A stretch of 27,690 nucleotides of DNA from an uncultured Bacillota bacterium. Lineage in GTDB: Bacteria; Bacillota_I; Bacilli_A; RF39; UBA660. The stretch covers positions 1-27,690 of the forward strand of contig CAMOVA010000004.1 in the NCBI GenBank assembly GCA_946626905.1, written 5' to 3'. The notes beneath the pieces are model-generated. The model did not search any database, was not told the DNA's origin, and was given only the letters and a program-made list of their open reading frames with translations. This document shows, piece by piece, positions 7,710 through 14,492 of the stretch. Every line of letters begins with the position of its first letter. Position 1 is the stretch's first letter. The position numbers and the translations under genes were made by a program.

Positions 7710-8392
7710 AAAAATTAGTTGTTTGTAATTTAAAAATGAATATGTTGAAAACTGACATTGATAATTATTTAAAAGGATTAGAAGATTATGATTTAGATAA
7801 TGTAGTTATTTGTCCTACATCAATATATGTCCCATATTTTTTAAATAAAAAATTAAATGTTGGTGTTCAAAATATATCTAGATATGAAAAAGGTTCTTAC
7901 ACTGGTCAAGTATCAGCTATGCAAGTGGCTAGTTTAGGAATTAAGTATTCATTAATTGGTCATGCTGAAACAAATAATGATGACTATGAAATAAATGAAA
8001 AAATTAAATTATGTTTAGATAATAATATTAAACCAATAATTTGTATTGGTGAAGAAACTAAATCTAATATAGAAGATACACTAAAATGTTTAGAACAAAA
8101 AATGGGTGTTATTTTAAATAATATTAATAATGAAGTTATAATAGCTTATGAACCTAAATGGATGATAGGATCTAATAATGATATATCTACAGATTCTTTA
8201 CAGGTTATTATTAATTTTATTAAAAATTATTTAATTAGCCATAATATAAATGGTATAATAATATATGGTGGTGGAATTACTGAATCTAATATTAAATCAG
8301 TATTGAGTATTTCAAATATAGATGGAGTATTAATAGGAAATGCATCACTTGAAGTATCAAAGTTGTTAAAAATTATAGAAGTTACTGTTTAG
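7706..8392 (+). CDS. tpiA: Triosephosphate isomerase, divergent
   Basis: This 228-aa TIM-barrel protein is shorter than typical TpiA (about 250). It interconverts DHAP and glyceraldehyde 3-phosphate. The catalytic set is present: N8 and K10 in NLKMN, H86 in IGHAE, and E149 in AYEPKW. SYTGQVSAMQV and DGVLIGNASLE also match the family. Several phosphate-binding or conserved positions differ from the textbook enzyme: GHSERR reads GHAETN (S96, R98 and R99 equivalents lost), the loop-6 lid lacks the usual GTGK, YGGSV reads YGGGI (S211 equivalent is Gly), and the C-terminal GG pair is GN. It is last in the pgk operon, overlapping the glycosyltransferase stop by ATGA. Whether it is a full-activity TPI is uncertain, but operon context supports glycolysis. 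Confidence 0.9.
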   Translation: MKKLVVCNLKMNMLKTDIDNYLKGLEDYDLDNVVICPTSIYVPYFLNKKLNVGVQNISRYEKGSYTGQVSAMQVASLGIKYSLIGHAETNNDDYEINEKIKLCLDNNIKPIICIGEETKSNIEDTLKCLEQKMGVILNNINNEVIIAYEPKWMIGSNNDISTDSLQVIINFIKNYLISHNINGIIIYGGGITESNIKSVLSISNIDGVLIGNASLEVSKLLKIIEVTV

Positions 8393-8403
8393 TAACTTTT
8401 TTA
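8379..8403 (+). terminator. Terminator of the pgk-tpiA operon
   Basis: AAGTTACT (8379-8386) pairs with AGTAACTT (8391-8398) around GTTT, followed by a T-run. The hairpin includes the tpiA stop codon. Confidence 0.88.
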
Positions 8404-8407
8404 TTTG

Positions 8408-8418
8408 TTTCGACAAAA
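8408..8418 (-). promoter_or_regulatory. Spo0A-binding 0A box upstream of spo0A
   Basis: TTTCGACAAAA on the plus strand is TTTTGTCGAAA on the minus strand, containing the 0A-box core TGTCGAA exactly. It lies 57 bp before the spo0A start codon, which is a sensible place for autoregulation. Confidence 0.75.
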
Positions 8419-8439
8419 TACGATAATTATTCTCAGTAG

Positions 8440-8468
8440 TATATTGTATATTTAAACTAGAGAGGGAG
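8440..8468 (+). promoter_or_regulatory. Possible -10 region and SD of spo0A
   Basis: Two overlapping TATATT candidates (8440-8445 and 8447-8452) precede AGGGAG (8463-8468). GATAAT (8422-8427) is a third candidate. None has a good -35, and no clear SigH promoter is visible, so the start point is unresolved. Confidence 0.35.
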
Positions 8469-8474
8469 ATTTAT

Positions 8475-9236
8475 ATGAATAAAATAAAAGTTTTAATGAT
8501 AGATGATAATAAAAAATTAGTAGATATGATTAAAGAGTATTTTAAAGAAGACAAGCAAGTTGATATTTCATTAACTGCATTCGATGGAAAAGAAGGTATT
8601 GAAGTAATTGAAAAAAGCATTAATAAATATGATGTTATATTATTAGATTTAATAATGCCTAATCGTGATGGAATGTATGTTTTAGAAGAAATGAAAAAAC
8701 GAAATATAAATAAAAAAGTTATCGTACAAACAAGTTATAATAGTCCAGATGTAATAAGTGAAGTATCTAGTTATGGTGTAGAATACTTTATTTTAAAACC
8801 TTATGAATTATCAGATTTACATAAAAGAATAGTAAATATTTTTGAAGAAAAACCAAAAAGCGTTTCATTAGCTTCTAACCATCTTCATATTTCTATAACA
8901 AAGGTTCTGCACGAATTAGGAATTCCATCTCATATAAAAGGATATCAATATATTAGGGAAGCTATAAGCATAGTTTATGAACGTCCTGAAACTATAGGTG
9001 GGATTACTAAGGAATTATATCCGGAATTAGCCTCTAAATTTGATACAACAGTTTCTAGAGTTGAAAGAGCTATAAGACATGCGATAGAAGTTAGTTGGAA
9101 TAGAGGAAGTTGGGATTTGATGGAAGATATTTTTGGACATAGTGTTGACATTGATAAAGCAAAGCCGACAAATAGTGAGTTTATAGTTACAATTGCTGAT
9201 AAACTAAAATTAGATAGGATACAAATAGCAGTCTAA
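8475..9236 (+). CDS. spo0A: Sporulation master regulator Spo0A
   Basis: This 253-aa response regulator has the two-domain layout of Spo0A (267 aa in Bacillus subtilis). The receiver domain (1-120) keeps the acidic pair D10/D11, the phosphoacceptor D58 in LLDLIMPNRDG, T86 and K108. The C-terminal effector domain (about 135-253) is the best evidence: HELGIPSHIKGYQYIREAI and the recognition-helix segment SRVERAIRHAIEVSWNRG are nearly identical to the DNA-binding domain of known Spo0A proteins. Phosphorylated Spo0A binds 0A boxes to commit cells to sporulation. The gene stands alone between two terminators. In Bacillus and Clostridium it commonly lies beside spoIVB, which is not seen here. The 0A box upstream suggests it regulates itself. 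Confidence 0.97.
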   Translation: MNKIKVLMIDDNKKLVDMIKEYFKEDKQVDISLTAFDGKEGIEVIEKSINKYDVILLDLIMPNRDGMYVLEEMKKRNINKKVIVQTSYNSPDVISEVSSYGVEYFILKPYELSDLHKRIVNIFEEKPKSVSLASNHLHISITKVLHELGIPSHIKGYQYIREAISIVYERPETIGGITKELYPELASKFDTTVSRVERAIRHAIEVSWNRGSWDLMEDIFGHSVDIDKAKPTNSEFIVTIADKLKLDRIQIAV

Positions 9237-9263
9237 AACTAAATAACTATTTAGTTTTTTTTT
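9235..9263 (+). terminator. Terminator of spo0A
   Basis: AAAACTAAAT (9235-9244) pairs with ATTTAGTTTT (9249-9258) around AACT, followed by more T residues. It starts within the stop codon. Confidence 0.88.
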
Positions 9264-9269
9264 ATAATA

Positions 9270-9290
9270 TGTTATAATGTTAAAAGGTGA
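9270..9290 (+). promoter_or_regulatory. Extended -10 promoter and SD of the LCP-yebC-tex cluster
   Basis: TGTTATAAT (TATAAT at 9273-9278) lies 16 nt from the LCP ATG, with AAGGTGA (9284-9290) in between. The leader would be about 10 nt. Confidence 0.6.
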
Positions 9291-9294
9291 TTAT

Positions 9295-10743
9295 ATGACA
9301 AAGAAAAACAAACAAAAAAAGAAAATTAACTTAATTAGTAGAATGATATGGCTAATGTTTATAATATTATTAATTGTATTTATGGGTCTTGTTATAAACT
9401 TAAATATTTTACCCGCACAATATTTTTCATTATTAATAGTAGCTGTAGTAATATTATCTTTAATTTTATCAGGAATACTTTTGTTTCCTAAGGTAAAATC
9501 AAAAATAAAGATAATAGGTATTATATTTGCTTTACTTATTAATGGTGTGTTTGTATTTGGTATTACTAAGTTATACTCAACAATAGATTTTTTAAATGGT
9601 ATAACAGATGATAAATATCAAACAGAAAACTATTTTGTTATTGTTAGAAATGATTCAAAATATAGTAGTTTAGAAGATTTAAACAATAAAAAAATGGGTA
9701 TATTTAATAGTACTGCTGGTTCTTATAAATCAGCTCGTAAACAAATTTTATCAAAAACAAATACTAGAAATATTGATTATCAAGATAACTTAATATTAGG
9801 TGATGATTTACTAGATAGAAAAGTAGATGCCATCTTTGTTAGTGAAGGTTATAGAGATAATATGGTAGAAGAAATAGATGCATTCGCAGCTAATACTAAA
9901 ATAATTCATACAATCTCAATTAAAACAAAAAGTAAAAGTATAGTTAAAAAAGTAAAAGTTACTGAAGAATCATTTAATATATTTATAAGTGGTATTGATA
10001 CATATGGTAAAATATCATCTGTATCTAGAAGTGATGTTAATATGATTGTTACTGTTAACCCAAACACTCATCAAATATTACTAACTTCAATTCCAAGAGA
10101 TTATTATGTTCAATTAAATGGTACTACAGGACGTAAAGATAAATTAACTCATGCTGGAATGTATGGTGTAGATAAGAGTGTTAAAACACTTGAAGATTTA
10201 TTCCAAATTGATATAAATTATTATGCTAAAGTAAACTTCTCAACACTTGTAAAAGTAGTAGATATTATAGGTGGTATTGATGTTTATTCTGATGCATCAT
10301 TTATTCCTTGGACAGATAGAACTGTAAGAATAAGAAAAGGAAATATGCATATGAATGGTAAAACAGCTTTAGCGTTTGCTAGAGAAAGACATGCATATAG
10401 AGAAGGAGATAGACATAGAGTTAAAAATCAACAAGATGTATTTACAGCTATTATGAACAAAATGTTATCTTCAGAAACATTATTAAGAAAATATGATAGT
10501 TTATTAGGTACTTTAAAAAATAGTTTCCAAACAAATATGGATCAAGGCGATTTAAAAAGTTTAATTAGAACTCAAATAAGAAAGATGCCTAAGTGGACTA
10601 TAATTAGTCAAAGTGTTAATGGAACTGACAGTAGTAATTATACATATTCATATCCAACTCAAAAATTATATGTTATGGAACCAGATATGAAAACAGTTAC
10701 TGCAGCAACAGCTAAGATAAAAGAAGTATTTGAAGCAAAATAG
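9295..10743 (+). CDS. LytR-CpsA-Psr (LCP) family protein of Cps2A architecture
   Basis: From ATG 9295 this is a 482-aa protein. Three N-terminal membrane helices (about 16-36, 43-65 and 71-92) are followed by an extracytoplasmic accessory domain (about 105-225) and the LCP catalytic domain (about 230-375). LCP motifs are FISGIDTYG, SRSDVNM, TSIPRDYYV, KLTHAGMYGVD, GGIDVYSD and FARERHAYREGDRHRVKNQQ, with the arginines that bind the polyprenyl pyrophosphate. LCP enzymes attach teichoic acid or capsule polymers to peptidoglycan. The three-helix plus accessory-domain layout resembles streptococcal Cps2A/CpsA. An upstream in-frame ATG at 9277 overlaps the -10 box, so 9295 is preferred; AAGGTGA stands before it. 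The yebC gene follows after 9 bases, its SD overlapping the LCP stop. Confidence 0.93.
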   Translation: MTKKNKQKKKINLISRMIWLMFIILLIVFMGLVINLNILPAQYFSLLIVAVVILSLILSGILLFPKVKSKIKIIGIIFALLINGVFVFGITKLYSTIDFLNGITDDKYQTENYFVIVRNDSKYSSLEDLNNKKMGIFNSTAGSYKSARKQILSKTNTRNIDYQDNLILGDDLLDRKVDAIFVSEGYRDNMVEEIDAFAANTKIIHTISIKTKSKSIVKKVKVTEESFNIFISGIDTYGKISSVSRSDVNMIVTVNPNTHQILLTSIPRDYYVQLNGTTGRKDKLTHAGMYGVDKSVKTLEDLFQIDINYYAKVNFSTLVKVVDIIGGIDVYSDASFIPWTDRTVRIRKGNMHMNGKTALAFARERHAYREGDRHRVKNQQDVFTAIMNKMLSSETLLRKYDSLLGTLKNSFQTNMDQGDLKSLIRTQIRKMPKWTIISQSVNGTDSSNYTYSYPTQKLYVMEPDMKTVTAATAKIKEVFEAK

Positions 10744-10752
10744 GAGGGTTTT

Positions 10753-11466
10753 ATGGGAAGAGCTTATGAAGTAAGAAAAGCTAGCATTCAAAAAACAGGT
10801 GCAGCTAAAGCAAAACTATATTCAATGTATGCTCGTGAAATTTATGATGCAGCAAAACGTGGTGGAACTGATCCAAGTTCAAATGCATCATTAAAAAGAT
10901 TAATGGAGCGTGCAAAAAAAGAACAAGTTCCTGCAGATATTATTAAAAGAGCAATTGATAAAGTTAATAGTGGTGCAGATGAATCTTATGAAAAGGTAAG
11001 TTATGAGATTTTTGGACCAAATGGTTCTACATTAATAGTTGAATGTTTAACTGATAATGTTAATAGATCTATTAGTGATGTAAAGGCAGCATTAAATAAA
11101 TGTAAATGCAAAATGGGAGTTCAAGGATCTGTATCATTTAATTATGATAACTTATGTGTTATAGGAGTTAAAGGTTTAGATGAAGAAACTATAATGGATG
11201 CTATTATAGAAGCTGGTTTAGATATTGATGATATAGAAACTAGTGATGATATGGTTATAATATATGGTAACCCTAAAGACTTACATGCTTTAAAAGAAGC
11301 AATATTAAAAGTACAACCTGTAGAATTTGAAATTGATGAAATAGGAATGTATCCAAAAGATAAAATATCTCTAACAGGTGAAGATAAAGAAATTTTTGAT
11401 AGACTTATCAATATGTTAGAAGAATGTGATGACGTTCAAAATATATATCATAATGTAGAAGACTAG
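10753..11466 (+). CDS. YebC/PmpR family protein (YeeI type)
   Basis: This 237-aa protein is a full-length YebC/PmpR-family member. MGRAYEVRKASIQKTGAAKAKLYSMYAREIY at the N-terminus, RGGTDPSSNASLKRLMERAK, YEIFGPNGSTLIVECLTDNVNRS and MGVQGSVSFNYD follow the family from end to end, and the C-terminal YHNVED is typical. It is closest to the YeeI branch of Firmicutes. Members were first described as transcription regulators; newer work links YebC-type proteins to helping ribosomes translate difficult sequences such as proline runs. Cytoplasmic. The start is fixed by AGGAGGG, which overlaps the stop of the LCP gene. A small hairpin overlaps the stop and precedes tex. Confidence 0.95.
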   Translation: MGRAYEVRKASIQKTGAAKAKLYSMYAREIYDAAKRGGTDPSSNASLKRLMERAKKEQVPADIIKRAIDKVNSGADESYEKVSYEIFGPNGSTLIVECLTDNVNRSISDVKAALNKCKCKMGVQGSVSFNYDNLCVIGVKGLDEETIMDAIIEAGLDIDDIETSDDMVIIYGNPKDLHALKEAILKVQPVEFEIDEIGMYPKDKISLTGEDKEIFDRLINMLEECDDVQNIYHNVED

Positions 11467-11482
11467 TTTATCTAGTCTTTTT
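11460..11482 (+). terminator. Weak terminator or attenuator between yebC and tex
   Basis: AGACTAG pairs with CTAGTCT around TTTAT, followed by only five T residues. The tex SD (AAGGAG) starts 3 bases later, so partial read-through into tex seems likely. Confidence 0.6.
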
Positions 11483-11494
11483 AGAAGGAGTAAT

Positions 11495-13654
11495 ATGAAT
11501 AAAGATATAATTGAAAATATAAGTAAAGATTTAAATATAAAACAAAGTCAAGCAGAAAAAACATTAGAATTATTAATGGAAGGAAATACTATTCCTTTTA
11601 TAGCTCGTTATCGTAAAGAAGCAACTGGTGCTTTAACAGAAGAACAAATCAAAAGTATTAATGAAGTTTATGAATATGAAGTTAATCTTTTAAAGAGAAA
11701 AGAAGATGTTATAAGACTGATTGATGAAAAAGGCTTAATGACAGATGAATTAAAAAATAAAATAATGAGTGCAACTAAATTAGTAGAAGTAGAAGATTTA
11801 TATAGACCATATAAAGAAAAGAAAAAAACTAAAGCTACTGACGCTATTAACAATGGATTAGAACCTTTAGCAAAACAAATTATGGCTTTTCCAACTACTG
11901 GTTCTTTAGAAGAAATCGCATCAAAATATATAAATGATAAAGTAGAAAATATAGAAAAAGCTATAGAAGGAGCAATGTATATTATTGCTGAATGGATAAG
12001 TGATAATGCTTATTATAGAAAATGGATTAGAAATTTCACATATCATAATGGAGTACTTAAAACTAAAGTAAAAAAAGATAATGATGATACAAATAAAGTA
12101 TATGAAATGTATTATGATTATTCTGAAGCAGTAAAAGAAATTAAACCACATAGAGTACTTGCTGTTAATAGAGCTGAAAAAGAGAAAGTAATAACTGTTA
12201 ATATAGAAATAGATAAAGATAAAATATATGAATTTTTAGAAAGTAAAATTATTAAAAATGATAAATCATATGTATGTGATACTGTTAAATTAGCAATCAA
12301 AGATTCATATAAGAGATTAATAGAACCATCAATAGAAAGAGAAATCAGAACAGATTTAAAAGAAAAAGCAGATATATCTGCTATAGATAATTTTAGTAAA
12401 AACCTAGAAGCATTATTATTACAACCACCTATGAAAGAAAAAATAGTATTAGCTTTTGATCCAGGTTTTGTTAATGGATGTAAAATCGCAGTTATTGATA
12501 AAATTGGTAATTATTTAACTTCTACAGTTATAAAGCCTTTTTTAAAAAATATTAAAGATGCTGAATTAAATAAATATAAAGCAGAAATAGTTTTATTAAT
12601 AAAAAAATATAACGTAGATATAATAGCTATTGGAAATGGTACCGCATCTCGTGAATCAGAAAAATTCTGTGCAGATTTAATTAAAGAATATAACTTACCT
12701 TGTAAATATGTAATTGTAAGTGAAGCAGGGGCATCTATTTATAGTGCTTCTAAAATCGCAATAGAAGAATTTCCTGATTTAGAAGTAGAAAAAAGAAGTG
12801 CTGTATCAATAGGAAGAAGATTACAAGATCCACTATCAGAATTAGTTAAGATACCTCCAGAAGGAATAGGTGTAGGATTATATCAACATGATGTTTCTCA
12901 AAAAGATTTAAAAGAAAACTTAGATTTTGTGGTTCAAAAAGCCGTAAACAGTGTAGGTGTTAATATAAATACTTCTTCACCATCTTTACTTAAATATGTA
13001 TCAGGAATAACAGCTAAAAATATTCAAAAAATAATAGATTATCGTACTAAAGTAGGACATATAGATTCTAGATTACAATTAAAGAAAGATAAAGTTTTAA
13101 CAGATAAAGTATTTGAACAAGCAATTGGATTTTTACGTGTTACTGAAGGAGATAATTTATTAGATCAAACAAGTATACATCCTGAAAGTTATGATGTTAC
13201 ATTAAAACTATTAAAAGAACTTGGATTAACACTTGATGATATAGGAACAGAAAAACTAAAAGAAAAATTACAATTGGTAGATAAAGAAGAATATCAAAAG
13301 AAACTAAATATAGATATATATACTTTAGAAGATATAATTAAATCATTAATAAGTCCTAATAGAGATCCAAGAGATGAAATACAAGGACCAATTCTTAAAA
13401 GTGATGTGTTAAATATTGATGATTTAAAAGTAGGTATGAAATTACAAGGTACTGTAAGAAATGTAGTTGATTTTGGGGCATTTGTTGATATAGGGCTTCA
13501 TAATGATGGCTTAATTCATATTTCAAAAATAACAGATAAATATATAAAACATCCTAGTGAAGTATTAACAGTTGGTGATATTATTGACTGTTATGTCATA
13601 GATATTAATAAAGAAAAAGAGAAAGTATCTTTAAGTTTGTTAGAAAATATTTGA
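11495..13654 (+). CDS. tex: Tex family RNA-binding protein
   Basis: This 719-aa Tex homologue is full length (family usually 715-780 aa). The N-terminal helix-turn-helix part has FIARYRKEATGALTEEQI. The central YqgF/RNase H-like domain has VLAFDPGFVNGCKIAVID. The tandem helix-hairpin-helix region has VNINTSSPSLLKYVSGI and IIDYRTKVG. The C-terminal S1 RNA-binding domain (about 645-715) has GMKLQGTVRNVVDFGAFVDIGLHNDGLIHIS, written here across its ends. Tex is a cytoplasmic nucleic-acid-binding protein related to eukaryotic Spt6 and is thought to act in transcription or RNA metabolism. AAGGAG precedes the start. The TGA stop is overlapped by the -35 hexamer of the next gene, and no terminator is seen. 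Confidence 0.96.
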   Translation: MNKDIIENISKDLNIKQSQAEKTLELLMEGNTIPFIARYRKEATGALTEEQIKSINEVYEYEVNLLKRKEDVIRLIDEKGLMTDELKNKIMSATKLVEVEDLYRPYKEKKKTKATDAINNGLEPLAKQIMAFPTTGSLEEIASKYINDKVENIEKAIEGAMYIIAEWISDNAYYRKWIRNFTYHNGVLKTKVKKDNDDTNKVYEMYYDYSEAVKEIKPHRVLAVNRAEKEKVITVNIEIDKDKIYEFLESKIIKNDKSYVCDTVKLAIKDSYKRLIEPSIEREIRTDLKEKADISAIDNFSKNLEALLLQPPMKEKIVLAFDPGFVNGCKIAVIDKIGNYLTSTVIKPFLKNIKDAELNKYKAEIVLLIKKYNVDIIAIGNGTASRESEKFCADLIKEYNLPCKYVIVSEAGASIYSASKIAIEEFPDLEVEKRSAVSIGRRLQDPLSELVKIPPEGIGVGLYQHDVSQKDLKENLDFVVQKAVNSVGVNINTSSPSLLKYVSGITAKNIQKIIDYRTKVGHIDSRLQLKKDKVLTDKVFEQAIGFLRVTEGDNLLDQTSIHPESYDVTLKLLKELGLTLDDIGTEKLKEKLQLVDKEEYQKKLNIDIYTLEDIIKSLISPNRDPRDEIQGPILKSDVLNIDDLKVGMKLQGTVRNVVDFGAFVDIGLHNDGLIHISKITDKYIKHPSEVLTVGDIIDCYVIDINKEKEKVSLSLLENI

Positions 13655-13679
13655 CAAAATTATTATGTTGTGATTAAAT
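13651..13679 (+). promoter_or_regulatory. Promoter of the 216-aa unknown gene
   Basis: TTGACA (13651-13656), 17 bp, then TTAAAT (13674-13679) with an extended TGA just upstream. The -35 overlaps the tex stop codon. The perfect -35 and ideal spacing suggest independent, fairly strong expression. Confidence 0.65.
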
Positions 13680-13707
13680 AGTATTTACTGATTAATGGAG
13701 GGTATAT

Positions 13708-14358
13708 ATGGATACATATACAAATGAATTGGTAAAGCAATTTTTAATGGCAAAAGGTATAAAGAATGCAGATTTCACTTCTCAAGATTTTAAAGCAGAA
13801 TTAAATAAATACATAACAGTAAGAGAAGAAATACAATATCATTATTTAGATTTATTTGATGATATGGAAATAAATGTTTATCATAATCCTAAAGTTGCAG
13901 AAGTAGGTAAAGGTAAGAAAGATACAGTAACTGCTTATGGTGATAGTGTAATATTAAGTCCATATGCAGATGAGGTAGAATGTAAAGGTATAAAAGTTAA
14001 AACAAAAATTGATGCTTCAGAATTACTTACATATGCTAATTTGTATGAATTAAATACTTTTATAACACAAAATCCATACAATGAAAATGATGTTAATGAA
14101 TTACTTAAATTAGCAAATAGATATAATTACAATATTATTATAGGAGTATATGGATTTACAAGTGATAAAGATAAAGATAGTAAAATAAAAAGCTTAAGAG
14201 AATTTGCCAATAAATCTTATTATGCACCATTTGAAGACGGTTATGAAGATTCAGATTATGGATATTACTGTCATGCTTTTTCAGTAGAAAATTATCATAA
14301 TAGAATTGACTTCTCAGAAATTGGTTGTGAAAATAAGAAATTAGTAAAAGTAAAATAA
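13708..14358 (+). CDS. Hypothetical protein, 216 aa
   Basis: I do not recognise this protein. It is 216 aa, with no signal peptide or membrane helix, so probably cytoplasmic. It is acidic and rich in Tyr, Asn and Asp. The first 45 residues look helical. The middle (about 55-105) looks like a beta-rich region, with VTAYGDSVILSPYADEV. A segment around 135-155 (LLKLANRYNYNIIIGVYGF) looks like a helix leading into a beta-strand. Cysteines occur in VECKG, GYYCHAF and IGCEN, and there is a tyrosine-rich patch DSDYGYYCHAF. No catalytic motif stands out. The start is supported by GGAGGG. It has its own promoter and a strong terminator, so it is monocistronic and very likely a real expressed gene. Confidence 0.85.
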   Translation: MDTYTNELVKQFLMAKGIKNADFTSQDFKAELNKYITVREEIQYHYLDLFDDMEINVYHNPKVAEVGKGKKDTVTAYGDSVILSPYADEVECKGIKVKTKIDASELLTYANLYELNTFITQNPYNENDVNELLKLANRYNYNIIIGVYGFTSDKDKDSKIKSLREFANKSYYAPFEDGYEDSDYGYYCHAFSVENYHNRIDFSEIGCENKKLVKVK

Positions 14359-14384
14359 AACATGTTGAATAAACATGTTTTTTT
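14357..14384 (+). terminator. Terminator after the 216-aa unknown gene
   Basis: AAAACATGTT (14357-14366) pairs with AACATGTTTT (14372-14381) around GAATA, with a T-run through 14384. Confidence 0.9.
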
Positions 14385-14411
14385 ATGTTACTATAAATAT
14401 GTCAATAATTG

Positions 14412-14432
14412 GTTGCATTTTTGTTATGCAAC
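14412..14432. repeat. Inverted repeat upstream of the XRE-DUF2975 gene
   Basis: GTTGCAT and ATGCAAC form a perfect 7-bp inverted repeat separated by TTTTGTT. It lies 34 bp before the -10 box and has no T-run after it, so an operator for the adjacent HTH regulator is a reasonable guess. Confidence 0.55.
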
Positions 14433-14465
14433 TTAAAATTGGTAGTTTTAACCTCAAATAAAAAA

Positions 14466-14485
14466 TATAATGGATGTGAAAGGAG
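14466..14485 (+). promoter_or_regulatory. -10 box and SD of the XRE-DUF2975 gene
   Basis: TATAAT (14466-14471) and AAGGAG (14480-14485) precede ATG 14493. The -35 is weak (TAGTTT at 17 bp), which would fit regulated expression. Confidence 0.55.
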
Positions 14486-14492
14486 TAATTAT

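Noticed and set aside
6496..13654. UGA read as tryptophan, as in Mycoplasma
   Set aside because: UGA ends the flippase-like, glycosyltransferase and tex genes at sensible places, and Trp is encoded by TGG throughout.
14409..14492. N-terminal extension of the XRE regulator
   Set aside because: It runs through the inverted repeat, the -10 box and the SD, and the HTH domain begins right after ATG 14493.
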